This document shows positions 34,599 through 44,210 of a stretch of 64,000 bases of DNA, in pieces. The notes beneath the pieces were generated by a model. That model saw only the letters and a program-made list of their open reading frames with translations, had not been told where the DNA came from and ran no database searches. A program made the translations under genes and the position numbers. Source of the DNA: JAEUMG01 sp963805405 (lineage in GTDB: Bacteria; Pseudomonadota; Alphaproteobacteria; Rhizobiales; Aestuariivirgaceae); assembly GCA_963805405.1 (NCBI GenBank), contig CAWDUC010000001.1, forward strand, positions 1-64,000. The letters run 5' to 3'. Every line of letters begins with the position of its first letter. Position 1 is the first letter of the stretch.

Positions 34599-37500
34599 CT
34601 ACTCGGCGGCAAGCGCCGGCTTGACGCTCGTTGGTGTGTTTTCGAAACGCGCCAATAGTTCATCCTCGCGGGCCTTCGCCGTCACGAGATGGCGTTCCTT
34701 CACATGCCCATAGCCGCGGATCAGATCCGGGATCGACGCAATCTCGGCGGCAGCGGCAATGTTCGCAGGCGTGAGCTTCGGCAATAGCCGCTCGATCGTC
34801 GCGCGATACTCGCCGATCAAGGCGCGCTCGCGCTTGCGCTCCGGCGCGCGCCCGAAGGGATCGAGAACCGTGCCCCGCAACACCTTGAACTTGGCAAGCG
34901 TTTTGAACACGCTCATCATCCACGGGCCGAACGTCATCTTGCGCGGCAATCCGGTCGCTGGATCCTTCCGCGCAAGCATTGGCGGGGCAAGATGGAACGT
35001 CAGCTTGCCGCCCTTGAAACGGCTTCCAAGCGCCTTGGCATAAGCGTCGTCGGCATAGAGCCGGGCAACCTCATACTCGTCCTTGTAGGCCATGAGCTTG
35101 TAGAGATAACGCGCCACCGCCGTCGTCAATACGCTCGACCCTGGTGCGACTGCATTCTCGCGCGCGCGCACCACGGAAAGAAACTGCCGATAGCGCTCGG
35201 CGTAAGCGCCATTCTGATATTCGATCAGGAGGGCTGCCCGGCCATTGATAAGGTCATCCAGCGTCTCGACGGGCTTTGCAGGCTCGCGCGGCGACAGGAT
35301 CGCCTCCACCGCTTTGAGATCATGCGCAGCGCGGCGACCCCACAGAAATGCGGCTAGGTTCATCTTGATGGCGGCGCCATTGAGCCGGATGGCTTGCTCG
35401 ATGGCTTCCGCCGAGATCGGGATCAGGCCAAGCTGGTAGGCGTAACCGACAACGAAAAGATTTGTGGCAATTGAATCGCCGAGCAACGCGGTGGCGATGC
35501 GCGTCGCTTCGACCGCATGAAGGCCGTGTTCCTTGCTCCGCGCCGCGATCTTCATCAGCAATTGTTCGCCGGGAATCTTGAGATCGGCATTGCGGGTGAA
35601 CTGCGCCGGCATCGCTTCATGCGTATTGATGATGGCACTCGTGCGCGCATTGGAAGCCGTGGCCAGGACACGTTCCGAACCTGCGGTGACGAGATCGCAG
35701 CCCAAAATGAGGTCGGCACCGCCGGCCGCGATGCGCACCGCCGCGATATCTTCGGACTTGGCCGCGATCTTGAGATGCGTAACCACGGCGCCATTCTTTT
35801 GCGCGAGACCGACCATGTCGATCATGGCGGCGGCCTTGTCTTCGAGATGCGCCGCCATGCCGAGCACGTGGCCGACGGTCACGACGCCGGTACCGCCGAT
35901 TCCTGTCACCATGATCGACCACGGCGCATCAAGCCTTGGCAACGCCGGCTCCGGCAGAATAGGGAAAACCACGCCGTCTCCAGCAAGCTTGGGCGTCTCA
36001 AGGCCCTTGATCATTTCGGCGCCTTCAACCGTCACGAAGCTCGGGCAGAAGCCCTTGAGGCAGGAGTAGTCCTTGTTGCAAGCCGATTGATCGATCTGCC
36101 GCTTGCGGCCGAAGGACGTTTCGACCGGCACGATCGCCACGCAGTTGGACTGTACACCGCAATCGCCGCAGCCCTCGCAGACAGCCTCGTTGATGAAGAC
36201 CCGCTTGTTGGGATCGGGAAAGGCGCCGCGCTTGCGCCGCCGCCGCTTCTCGGCCGCGCAGGTCTGGTCGTAGATGATGACGCTCGTGCCCGGTACCTCC
36301 ATAAACTCTTTTTGGAGCGCCTGGAGATCGTCGCGATGATGGAACGTGACGCGCAACGGCAATTGCGCGCCGGCGTGCTTGTCGGGCTCGTCGGAAACGA
36401 TTGCGATGCGCTCGACGCCCTCGGCACGCATTTGATTGGCGATCATCGGCACATTGAGCGGGCCGTCATGATGCTGCCCGCCGGTCATCGCCACCGCGTC
36501 GTTATAGAGGATCTTATAGGTGATATTGGCGCCGGAACCGATCGCTGCGCGAATGGCAAGAATGCCCGAGTGATTATAGGTCCCATCGCCGATATTCTGG
36601 AACACATGCTTGCGCTTCGAGAACGGCGCTTCGCCGATCCAATTGGCGCCCTCGCCGCCCATCTGCGTCGAGCCTTCGGTATTTCGCTCTGGAATGAACT
36701 GCACCATCCAATGGCAGCCAATGCCCGCATAGCCGCGCGCGCCTTCCGGCAGCACCGTCGATGAATTATGCGGGCATCCCGCGCAAAAATAGGGGATGCG
36801 CGTCGCAAGATCCGGCTGGTTTGAAATTCTGGCCTGCGCCGCTTTGATCTCAGCAAGTCGCGATGCAACTTGTGGCCAGTCGCCCTTCTTCAATATGCGC
36901 TCGCCGATCGCAATCGCCATCTGGTTCGGTTCGAGCGTGCCATAGGCCGGAAAAAGATGATTGTCGGCCTCGTCCTTTTTGCCGATCACCAGAGGCCGCG
37001 TCGGGTCGTTGAACAGCAATTCGCGCACATGCGTTTCGATCAGCAAGCGCTTTTCTTCGACGCAGATGACGAGATCGAGCCCGCGCGCAAATTCATAGAC
37101 GATGTCGTGATCGAGCGGCCAGACCATGCCGACTTTGAGAAGCCGCAAGCCGATCTTCGCGGCCATCGCCTCGTCGATGCCAAGCTCATCGAGCGCCTGG
37201 CGGACATCGAGATAGCTCTTGCCCGCCGAAACGATGCCGATCTTCGGGTTCGGTCCGCCGCGGAAAACGATCTGGTTCAGCTTGTTGGCCTTGGCGAAGG
37301 CAACGGCCGCGAAGCGCTTGTAGATGTGAAGCCGCTTTTCCTGGTCGAGCCGGTCGTCGGCCGGGCGGATATTGAGCCCGCCGGGCGGCATCTTGAAATC
37401 GGTGGGGATGATGGGGCGAATGCGGTCGAGCCCCGCTTCGATGACGCCGGTGGATTCCACCGTGTCATGAACGCATTTGATGCCGACCCAGCAGCCAGAA

Positions 37501-38072
37501 TAGCGCGACAGCGCATAGCCGTAGAGCCCGTAATCGAGAAGCTCCTGCAAACCGGCCGGATTGAGGATCGGCATCATCGCATCGAGAAGCGCGAATTCCG
37601 ATTGATGCGGCACGGTTGAAGATTCAGCCCCGTGATCGTCGCCTGCCATGGCGAGCACGCCGCCATGCTTGGAGGTTCCCGCCGCATTGGCATGACGCAG
37701 CACGTCGCCGGAACGATCGACACCCGGGCCCTTGCCATACCACATGCTGAACACGCCATCGAAAGCGCCCTCGCCGCGCATCTCGGCTTGCTGGGATCCC
37801 CAGATCGCGGTTGCCGCCAGATCCTCATTGAGGCCGGCATGGAACTTGATGTGCTTGGGCGCGACGACCGCCTCGGCGCGCTCGAATGCCTGGTCCACGC
37901 CGCCGACCGGCGAGCCGCGATAACCGGTGACATAGCCTGCCGTGTTGAGGCCTGCCGCCTCGTCCATCGCCTTCTGCATCAACATGAGGCGCACGAAGAC
38001 CTGCGGGCCGCTGATATAGATGCGGTCCTTCGTCAGGTCGTATTTGTCGTCGAGCGAGACAGGCGTCGTCAT
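34599..38072 (-). CDS. Fused indolepyruvate ferredoxin oxidoreductase
   Basis: About 1,158 residues, intact, corresponding to IorA and IorB joined in one chain. Oxidatively decarboxylates arylpyruvates from aromatic amino acid breakdown using thiamine diphosphate and Fe-S clusters. ThDP-domain segments: AGLNEDLAATAIWGSQQ, GMVWPLDHDIVYEFARGLD, CAGCPHNSS, GIGCHWM, NIGDGTYNHSG. Fe-S ligands: CEGCGDCGVQSNC with CNKDYSCLKGFCPSF. The gamma-like domain begins IMVTGIGGTGVVTVGHVLG. ATG at 38072 (MTTPVSLDDKYDLTKDRIYI) is preferred over an in-frame upstream ATG. Confidence 0.95.
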   Translation of the reverse strand: MTTPVSLDDKYDLTKDRIYISGPQVFVRLMLMQKAMDEAAGLNTAGYVTGYRGSPVGGVDQAFERAEAVVAPKHIKFHAGLNEDLAATAIWGSQQAEMRGEGAFDGVFSMWYGKGPGVDRSGDVLRHANAAGTSKHGGVLAMAGDDHGAESSTVPHQSEFALLDAMMPILNPAGLQELLDYGLYGYALSRYSGCWVGIKCVHDTVESTGVIEAGLDRIRPIIPTDFKMPPGGLNIRPADDRLDQEKRLHIYKRFAAVAFAKANKLNQIVFRGGPNPKIGIVSAGKSYLDVRQALDELGIDEAMAAKIGLRLLKVGMVWPLDHDIVYEFARGLDLVICVEEKRLLIETHVRELLFNDPTRPLVIGKKDEADNHLFPAYGTLEPNQMAIAIGERILKKGDWPQVASRLAEIKAAQARISNQPDLATRIPYFCAGCPHNSSTVLPEGARGYAGIGCHWMVQFIPERNTEGSTQMGGEGANWIGEAPFSKRKHVFQNIGDGTYNHSGILAIRAAIGSGANITYKILYNDAVAMTGGQHHDGPLNVPMIANQMRAEGVERIAIVSDEPDKHAGAQLPLRVTFHHRDDLQALQKEFMEVPGTSVIIYDQTCAAEKRRRRKRGAFPDPNKRVFINEAVCEGCGDCGVQSNCVAIVPVETSFGRKRQIDQSACNKDYSCLKGFCPSFVTVEGAEMIKGLETPKLAGDGVVFPILPEPALPRLDAPWSIMVTGIGGTGVVTVGHVLGMAAHLEDKAAAMIDMVGLAQKNGAVVTHLKIAAKSEDIAAVRIAAGGADLILGCDLVTAGSERVLATASNARTSAIINTHEAMPAQFTRNADLKIPGEQLLMKIAARSKEHGLHAVEATRIATALLGDSIATNLFVVGYAYQLGLIPISAEAIEQAIRLNGAAIKMNLAAFLWGRRAAHDLKAVEAILSPREPAKPVETLDDLINGRAALLIEYQNGAYAERYRQFLSVVRARENAVAPGSSVLTTAVARYLYKLMAYKDEYEVARLYADDAYAKALGSRFKGGKLTFHLAPPMLARKDPATGLPRKMTFGPWMMSVFKTLAKFKVLRGTVLDPFGRAPERKRERALIGEYRATIERLLPKLTPANIAAAAEIASIPDLIRGYGHVKERHLVTAKAREDELLARFENTPTSVKPALAAE

Positions 38073-38353
38073 GGGCCGGGGACGCTCCTTTGCAGGCGTC
38101 AATCTATGTAACATCCCTTGCCCGCCGGTTAAATGCCGTGAGCGATCCTAGGCCTTGAAAAACAACGGAAACTTCGAAGCACCGCAGCAATTTCTTATTT
38201 CGTGACAAAGCCGGCCTCCTTGGCGCAATGATCGGTCGTGCGTCTTGACTTGTGTATCCCCGCCTGTATTTCTTGGTTCATGGGGAAGCGATCTCCCCAC
38301 CAGGCGACATGCCGAAGAATCGCGTCCTTGATCAAAACCCAAGAGGCGCACGC

Positions 38354-39172
38354 ATGTCTGGACCAAACGAGATTTCCTGCGAAAAGCTCCACCGCCTGAT
38401 CGGCACACCGAATTGTCCGCGCATCGTCGATGTGCGGACCGAAGAAGATTTCGCGCTGACGCCCCGCCTGATTCCGGGCTCTCTGCGCCGAAATTATATG
38501 GATGCCGAGTCCTGGGGCTCAGAAGTCGACCGCGACGCCGCGATCGTCGTCTGCCAGCGCGGCCTTAAGCTAAGCCATGGCGTCGCCGCTTGGCTGAGAC
38601 ATCTTGGTCTCGATGCCTCTTCGCTCGAAGGCGGCTTCGAAGCGTGGGATAAGGCCTGCTACCCGCAAGTGCGGGCCGACCGAATACCACCTCGCGATTC
38701 CAAGGGTCGAACCGTCTGGGTCACCCGCGCCCGGCCCAAGGTCGACCGCATCGCCTGCCCTTGGCTGATCCGCCGCTTCATCGATCCGATGGCTGTCTTC
38801 CTCTTCGTCGCCCCGAGTGAGGTCAAAATGGTCGGTGAACGGTTCAACGCCACGCCTTTCGACATCGAGAATACGTTGTGGAGTCATCGCGGCGACGAAT
38901 GCACTTTCGACACGATGCTGGAAGAATTCGGACTTCTAAACGAGTCTTTGGAGCGGCTTGCGACTATCGTGCGCGGTGCCGACACGGGCCGGCCAGATCT
39001 TGCACCGGAGGCTCCAGGACTTCTCGCGACCTCACTCGGCCTCTCACGCATGTATGCCGACGATCTCGAACAGTTGGAGGCCGGGATGCTGCTCTACGAC
39101 GCGCTCTACCGCTGGTGTCGTGACGCCACAGACGAAACGCATAATTGGCCGACCAACAAGCCGCGGGCCTGA
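38354..39172 (+). CDS. chrB: Rhodanese-ChrB fusion, chromate resistance regulator
   Basis: About 272 residues. Residues 1-105 are a rhodanese domain (RIVDVRTEEDFALTPRLIPGS; active-site loop CQRGLKLS). From about 117 it is a ChrB C-terminal domain (VWVTRARPKVDRIACPWLIRRFIDP; FDIENTLWSHRGDECTFDTML; LGLSRMYADDLEQLEAGM). ChrB proteins regulate or assist chromate export by ChrA. chrA starts 2 bp after its stop, so they are co-transcribed. The N-terminal rhodanese replaces the usual ChrB N-terminal domain. Confidence 0.9.
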   Translation: MSGPNEISCEKLHRLIGTPNCPRIVDVRTEEDFALTPRLIPGSLRRNYMDAESWGSEVDRDAAIVVCQRGLKLSHGVAAWLRHLGLDASSLEGGFEAWDKACYPQVRADRIPPRDSKGRTVWVTRARPKVDRIACPWLIRRFIDPMAVFLFVAPSEVKMVGERFNATPFDIENTLWSHRGDECTFDTMLEEFGLLNESLERLATIVRGADTGRPDLAPEAPGLLATSLGLSRMYADDLEQLEAGMLLYDALYRWCRDATDETHNWPTNKPRA

Positions 39173-39173
39173 G

Positions 39174-40463
39174 ATGCAGAAGGAACCCGCAAATCCCTCG
39201 CCATCACTGGGCGAGGCAACCGGAGTATGGGCAAAGATCGGGGTGCTCTCTTTCGGCGGCCCTGCCGGCCAGATCGCCATGATGCACCGCGTCTTCGTCG
39301 ATGAGAGGAAATGGCTGAGCGAGGAGGAATACCTGGCGGCTCTCAATTTCTGCATGCTGCTCCCCGGTCCCGAGGCGATGCAGCTTGCGACCTATACCGG
39401 CTGGAAGCTGCATGGCTGGAAGGGCGGATTGATCGCCGGAATCCTGTTCGTGCTGCCCGGCGCTCTGGTCATCCTCGCCTTGTCGATCCTTTACGCTACG
39501 CTGGGCAAGCTGCCATTGGTCGAGGCGCTGTTTTTCGGCATCAAGGCGGCGGTTCTGGCGATTGTCATCGAGGCCTTGCTGCGCGTCGCCCGCCGCGCGC
39601 TCAAATTGGCGAGCGACTGGTGGATCGCCGGCCTCGCCTTCCTGGCGCTTTATGCCTTCGATGCGCCCTTCCCGCTCATCATCGCCATTGCTGGCGTGTT
39701 CGGATATTGGCGCACCAAGGCTACTCTAAATCCCGGACCTGTCACGCCAATCCTCACCGACTGGCGGGGCAGCGCGAAGACGGCGGCGCTGTGGCTCGCC
39801 TTGTGGGTTGTTCCGGTTGCCATCCTGATCGCGAGTTTCGGGCGCCATCACGTATTCAGCGAAGTCGCCCTCTTCTTCTCCAAGCTTGCGATCGTCACCT
39901 TCGGCGGCGCCTACGCCGTCTTGAGTTACATGGCGCAGCAGGCGGTCGAGAATTATCAATGGCTCTCGCCCTCCGAAATGGTCGACGGCCTGGGCCTCGC
40001 CGAGACGACGCCCGGCCCTTTGATACTTGTCACGCAATTCGTCGGCTTCATCGCCGGTTATCGCGAAGCCGGTGGACTTTGGGGGGGTATAGCAGCGGCG
40101 GCCATCACCCTCTGGGTGACATTCGTACCCTGCTTTTTGTGGATCATGGTCGGCGCCCCTTACATCGAGCGCCTGCGGACAAGTCCCCGGCTATCGGGGG
40201 CGCTCGCCGCGATCACCGCCGCAGTCGTCGGCGTGATCCTCAACCTGTCGCTCTGGTTTGCGCTCCATGTTCTCTTCGCGAAAGTCGAGCGCGCGCCCTG
40301 GGGTTTTGCGAAACCATGGCTTCCGGATGTGGCGACAATCGATCTCGCCTCGCTGGCCTTGAGTGTCGTTGCGGCATTCGCCCTGTTGCGCCTTCATTTC
40401 GGGATTTTCGGGACGCTTGCCCTCTCAGCGGTGCTGGGAATCGCATGGAAGTTGCTGGGTTAG
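39174..40463 (+). CDS. chrA: Chromate transporter ChrA
   Basis: About 429 residues, intact, with two homologous membrane halves of the CHR family. The conserved openings FGGPAGQIAMMHRVFVDERKWL and FGGAYAVLSYMAQQAVENYQWL begin each half; LNFCMLLPGPEAMQLATYTG and DGLGLAETTPGPLILVTQFVGF follow. It exports chromate from the cytoplasm. Coupled to chrB. Confidence 0.95.
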   Translation: MQKEPANPSPSLGEATGVWAKIGVLSFGGPAGQIAMMHRVFVDERKWLSEEEYLAALNFCMLLPGPEAMQLATYTGWKLHGWKGGLIAGILFVLPGALVILALSILYATLGKLPLVEALFFGIKAAVLAIVIEALLRVARRALKLASDWWIAGLAFLALYAFDAPFPLIIAIAGVFGYWRTKATLNPGPVTPILTDWRGSAKTAALWLALWVVPVAILIASFGRHHVFSEVALFFSKLAIVTFGGAYAVLSYMAQQAVENYQWLSPSEMVDGLGLAETTPGPLILVTQFVGFIAGYREAGGLWGGIAAAAITLWVTFVPCFLWIMVGAPYIERLRTSPRLSGALAAITAAVVGVILNLSLWFALHVLFAKVERAPWGFAKPWLPDVATIDLASLALSVVAAFALLRLHFGIFGTLALSAVLGIAWKLLG

Positions 40464-40537
40464 GCTTCAATTGTTGCGGCTAAATGCCCATCATTGATGT
40501 TCTGGACATCATTTCTAAGGTGTTGTACCAGAGAATT

Positions 40538-40810
40538 ATGATCACAGCCGCCCAAATGCGTGCTTCCCGGGCCCTCCTTGGTATCGACCAGCGCCAGCTT
40601 GCCGAGATGTCGAGCGTATCATTGCCCACCGTCCAGAGGATGGAAGCGAGCGAGGGGACGGTTCGCGGCGTTGTCGACACCTTGATGAAGGTCGTCGAAG
40701 CCTTCGATCGCGCCGGCATCGAACTGATCAGCGAGAATGCGGTGAGCCGCGAAGGTGGACGCGGCGTTCGCTTCAAGCAGCCGAAGATTCCACCGGTAAG
40801 CGCCAAGTGA
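40538..40810 (+). CDS. XRE-family helix-turn-helix regulator
   Basis: 90 residues from ATG 40538 (an in-frame ATG at 40484 would add an unlikely leader). ITAAQMRASRALLGIDQRQLAEMSSVSLPTVQRMEAS is a Cro/CI-type HTH; the rest (VEAFDRAGIELISENAVSREGGRGVRF) is the common short tail of alphaproteobacterial XRE proteins. Its stop is 1 bp before the SulP gene, so it probably regulates its own operon and that transporter. Confidence 0.88.
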   Translation: MITAAQMRASRALLGIDQRQLAEMSSVSLPTVQRMEASEGTVRGVVDTLMKVVEAFDRAGIELISENAVSREGGRGVRFKQPKIPPVSAK

Positions 40811-40811
40811 C

Positions 40812-42568
40812 ATGACGGCCCGGGCGCATAAGCCACGCTTTTCCGAGCTCTTTACGCCCAAGCTCATCACGACCCTGCGCGAGCATTACGGCCTTTCCGA
40901 TTTGCGCGCCGATGCGCTATCCGGCCTGACCGTCGCCATCGTTGCCCTTCCTCTGTCGATGGCGATCGCCATTGCCTCCGGTGTCACTCCCGATCGTGGT
41001 CTCTACACCGCGATCATCGGCGGATTTCTTGTTTCCGCATTGGGTGGCAGCCGCTTCCAGATCGGCGGACCGGCCGCGGCCTTCATCGTGCTCGTCGCCG
41101 CAACTGTCCATCAATACGGTGTCGACGGTTTGATACTTGCGACATTTCTATCGGGCTTGATTCTCTTGGGACTCGGCCTGCTGCGGCTTGGGACATTCAT
41201 CAAATATATCCCCTATCCGGTAACCGTCGGCTTCACCGCCGGCATCGCAGTCATCATTTTCATCAGCCAGATCAAGGAATTCTTCGGGCTGTCCCTTCCG
41301 AATGGCGAGCCCGGAGCCGTCATTCCCAAACTCGAGGCTCTCTTCGCTGCTCTGCCGAGCTTCACTCCCGCCGCACTCGCGGTCGCCTTGCTCGCAAGCT
41401 TAACTGTCATACTCGTGCGCAAATTTCGGCCGCACTGGCCTGCTTTCTTATTCGCGGTCGGGCTTGCGTCCATCCTTGCGGCGCTGCTTCATTTGCCGAT
41501 CGAGACGATCGGCACCCGCTTCGGCGGAATTCCGAGCGGACTGCCGGCCCCGCATCTGCCCGATCTCTCATTCCAGAGATCCTCGACCTCCTGCCTTCGG
41601 CAATCTCTTTTTCACTTCTCGGAGCTATCGAGAGCCTGCTTTCCGCCGTCGTTGCCGACAGCATGACCGGCCGGCGTCACCGCTCGAATGCGGAACTGGT
41701 CGCGCAAGGCATAGCCAATGTCGGCTCTTCGCTGTTCGGCGGAATTTGCGTCACCGGAACCATCGCGCGGACCGCCATAAATGTCCGCTCAGGCGCGCGG
41801 GGTCCCGTATCGGGCATGCTTCATTCGGTTTTCTTGCTGCTCTTCATGCTCGTGGCCGCGCCGCTGGCGAGCTATATTCCTTTGGCGGCGCTTGCCGCAG
41901 TCCTCGTTACGGTCGCCTGGAACATGGCGGAGAAGCGCGAATTCGCAACGCTGGTCCGCGCCTCGATCGGCGACGCGGTCGTCGTACTCGTTACATTTCT
42001 GGTTGTGATCTTCCGCGATCTCACCGAAGGCATCCTCATTGGATTCAGCCTCGCAGCACTTCTGTTTCTCCATCGGATGGCGCAGGCGGTCGAAGTCGAC
42101 AATGTCCACCCGATGATCGAGCCGGACCAGCCCGATGATGGCAACGGCAGTGGCAGGCCGGCATATGATCCGCGGCTTGCGACCGACAACGATATCCTGG
42201 TCTACCGCATTTCAGGCGCATTCTTCTTCGGCGCTGCGGCCAGCGTCGGCGCCGCACTCGAACGCATGGGTGAACATCCTCGCGCCTATATCATCGACTT
42301 TTCTGCCGTCTCGGTCATCGATTCATCCGCCGCCGCGACCATTGCCGGCTTTGTCCGGAAGGTTACGCGCCACGGTGTTCTGGTCTATATTTCAGGCGCC
42401 CGCCCGGCCGTGCGCCGCGTCCTGCTCACCCATCACATCCGCCCGCCGGCAGTGCGCTTCAAGCGCAGTCTTGATGAAACGATCATCGCCGCGCGCCGCG
42501 AGATCGAAGGCAAGTCCGAAGTGGAAACGGCACCCGACACAGCACGCGGTGTGGCGACGCCCCCCTAA
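40812..42568 (+). CDS. SulP-family anion transporter with STAS domain (one frameshift)
   Basis: About 585 residues. Membrane transporter of the SLC26/SulP family: LSDLRADALSGLTVAIVALPLSMAIAIASG, GPAAAFIVLVAATV, PYPVTVGFTAGIAVIIFISQ and, after a frameshift near 41,573, LLSAVVADSMTGRRHRSNAELVAQGIANV. A C-terminal STAS domain holds VYRISGAFFFGAAASV and DFSAVSVIDSSAAATI. Substrate may be sulfate or bicarbonate. One C appears missing in a run (TTCCAG for TTCCCAG), so the break is likely an assembly error. Confidence 0.93.
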
Positions 42569-42695
42569 AGCAAACCTCATGGCGAGGTATGGGCGCGTTA
42601 GTTTTCGTGTCGTCCGCTCGGCAATTCGTCACCATCAAGGCTCTTGCCCTTGAACCCCTCGTATTCGCATCATGTGCTCGCCAGCGATCAATCGG

Positions 42696-43871
42696 CTAGT
42701 AGAAGTTGCGCCGAACCGAGATAGGCAAGTGTCGACAGGACTGACGCAACCTCTCCTTTTGCGTCATGCGCTTCCTCTCAAACAGATCGGCAACTGTGCT
42801 CAACACAAAAAAAGCACAGACGACGATGGCGGCTTCGGTCGCAACCACTACGACATCATACCCGCCACGATAACCGATAGCATTGACAAGCAGCGTATCG
42901 CCCATCACGGCGAGAATTGCGCCAGTGGCGAAGACCGGCAGTGAATGCCGTCCCATCTTGGCAAGCAGAGCAGTTTCGCGAGTCTGATGGAAGAGACGGA
43001 TGACGGGCCAGTCTCTGCAAGCAATGAACACGTAGGTGAGCGCCAAAATACTGACAACGCGCAGCGGAGACTGCAATGATTTGCTGGCACCCGCGAGGAA
43101 CTGATCATTCCGTGTGACGGCCCAGTCCATGGCCGGTTGGTAGACCCGGCAGATATAAGCAGAAAACACAAAGGAGCCTATGAGCATCGTCATGGCAGCA
43201 ATGATGAGAAGACCATGACGAGGCACCGCTATTCCGGCCCTTATCCCAGCCCCGAGCGCCACACCAATTGCGAAGATCAGATTCCAAGGAAGGAAGGTCA
43301 TAGCGAGGGGTGTGCCGGTGATGGAATCATGTTCGACCAGACCAAGGCTTCCGGATACGAACCATACAAGCGCTGCTGGAACGATAGGATACCAATACTT
43401 CCGACGCCCCAGCCAGATATAGAAGGGTGCAACCAGCATGATCAGCACATAAAGGCGCAGGACCATCGAAAAGCCGATGGACTGCTGGAGCGTAGCTACG
43501 TCGACAACAAGTTTTACAGGTTCGGATTTTAGCAATGTGATCGCGTGCGCGGGAATTAGCGGTAGCCTGCCCCAGACCACGGCAAAAAACAGAAAACTGG
43601 CACCGACGACTACCAGATTTGTCAGATAGAGCGTCGCCGAGCGCCGCCAAATGCGGCTCACCGTGCAAAGCGTTCCGCGCGACTCCACCAGCTGGGCATA
43701 GGCGAGATAGCTGGAAACACCCGCGATCAGCACGAAGGCATCGGCGCTGTCTGCGAAGCTCATGCGTGATGGCGAAATTTGCTGGAGCATCGACATCGAA
43801 AGATGATTGACGAAGATGTTCAGCAGCAAAAACCCACGCATCGCATCAATAGCAACGATACGAGTTCCCAT
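42696..43871 (-). CDS. OpgC-family membrane acyltransferase
   Basis: 391 residues, intact. MGTRIVAIDAMRGFLLLNIFVNHL is the OpgC opening, and about ten membrane segments follow. OpgC proteins succinylate periplasmic glucans or act on other surface sugars. The gene lies beside an AT-rich gap, 125 bp after the SulP gene on the opposite strand, with no glucan synthase (opgGH/ndvB) nearby. Slightly AT-richer codon use than its neighbours hints at separate acquisition. Confidence 0.88.
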   Translation of the reverse strand: MGTRIVAIDAMRGFLLLNIFVNHLSMSMLQQISPSRMSFADSADAFVLIAGVSSYLAYAQLVESRGTLCTVSRIWRRSATLYLTNLVVVGASFLFFAVVWGRLPLIPAHAITLLKSEPVKLVVDVATLQQSIGFSMVLRLYVLIMLVAPFYIWLGRRKYWYPIVPAALVWFVSGSLGLVEHDSITGTPLAMTFLPWNLIFAIGVALGAGIRAGIAVPRHGLLIIAAMTMLIGSFVFSAYICRVYQPAMDWAVTRNDQFLAGASKSLQSPLRVVSILALTYVFIACRDWPVIRLFHQTRETALLAKMGRHSLPVFATGAILAVMGDTLLVNAIGYRGGYDVVVVATEAAIVVCAFFVLSTVADLFERKRMTQKERLRQSCRHLPISVRRNFY

Positions 43872-44210
43872 TGAAGGCCTTGCCTGGAGATTTGGGCCGA
43901 CAATGGTAATAATGGGGAAGAAGTAAATATAGTATTACTCAGGAACCAAATTTGCTAATCATCATATTCTACAACGTAATATAGAGGTCTATATTCTATA
44001 TAAAGCCATTACCTCTAAGTTAGGTCACTGACGCTGAACGCTCTTATAACTTGAGAATCTTGCCTGCTCGCGCGTTGGAAAATACAGCCGGACACTTGTA
44101 GGGCTTTTCCCAAACCGATGATCCCGCGCCCATCATCCACCCGTCGGGCGCCTTCTCCCCGCAACCGGGGCGAAGGAAAATCATTTTCGTATAGTTAGGA
44201 CGGGGCGAGA
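43872..44210. other. AT-rich gap and hairpin between opgC and the acyl-CoA dehydrogenase gene
   Basis: About 340 bp. 43,915-44,030 is strikingly AT-rich for this replicon (several TATA/ATAT tracts) and should hold the opgC promoter. CCTTCTCCCCG, loop CAAC, CGGGGCGAAGG at 44,151-44,176 is a near-perfect hairpin of a type common between genes in alphaproteobacteria. No coding frame is convincing. Confidence 0.55.

Noticed and set aside
40538..42568. XRE regulator plus neighbour as a toxin-antitoxin or defence pair
   Set aside because: The neighbour is a plain SulP transporter with STAS domain; no toxin or nuclease is present.
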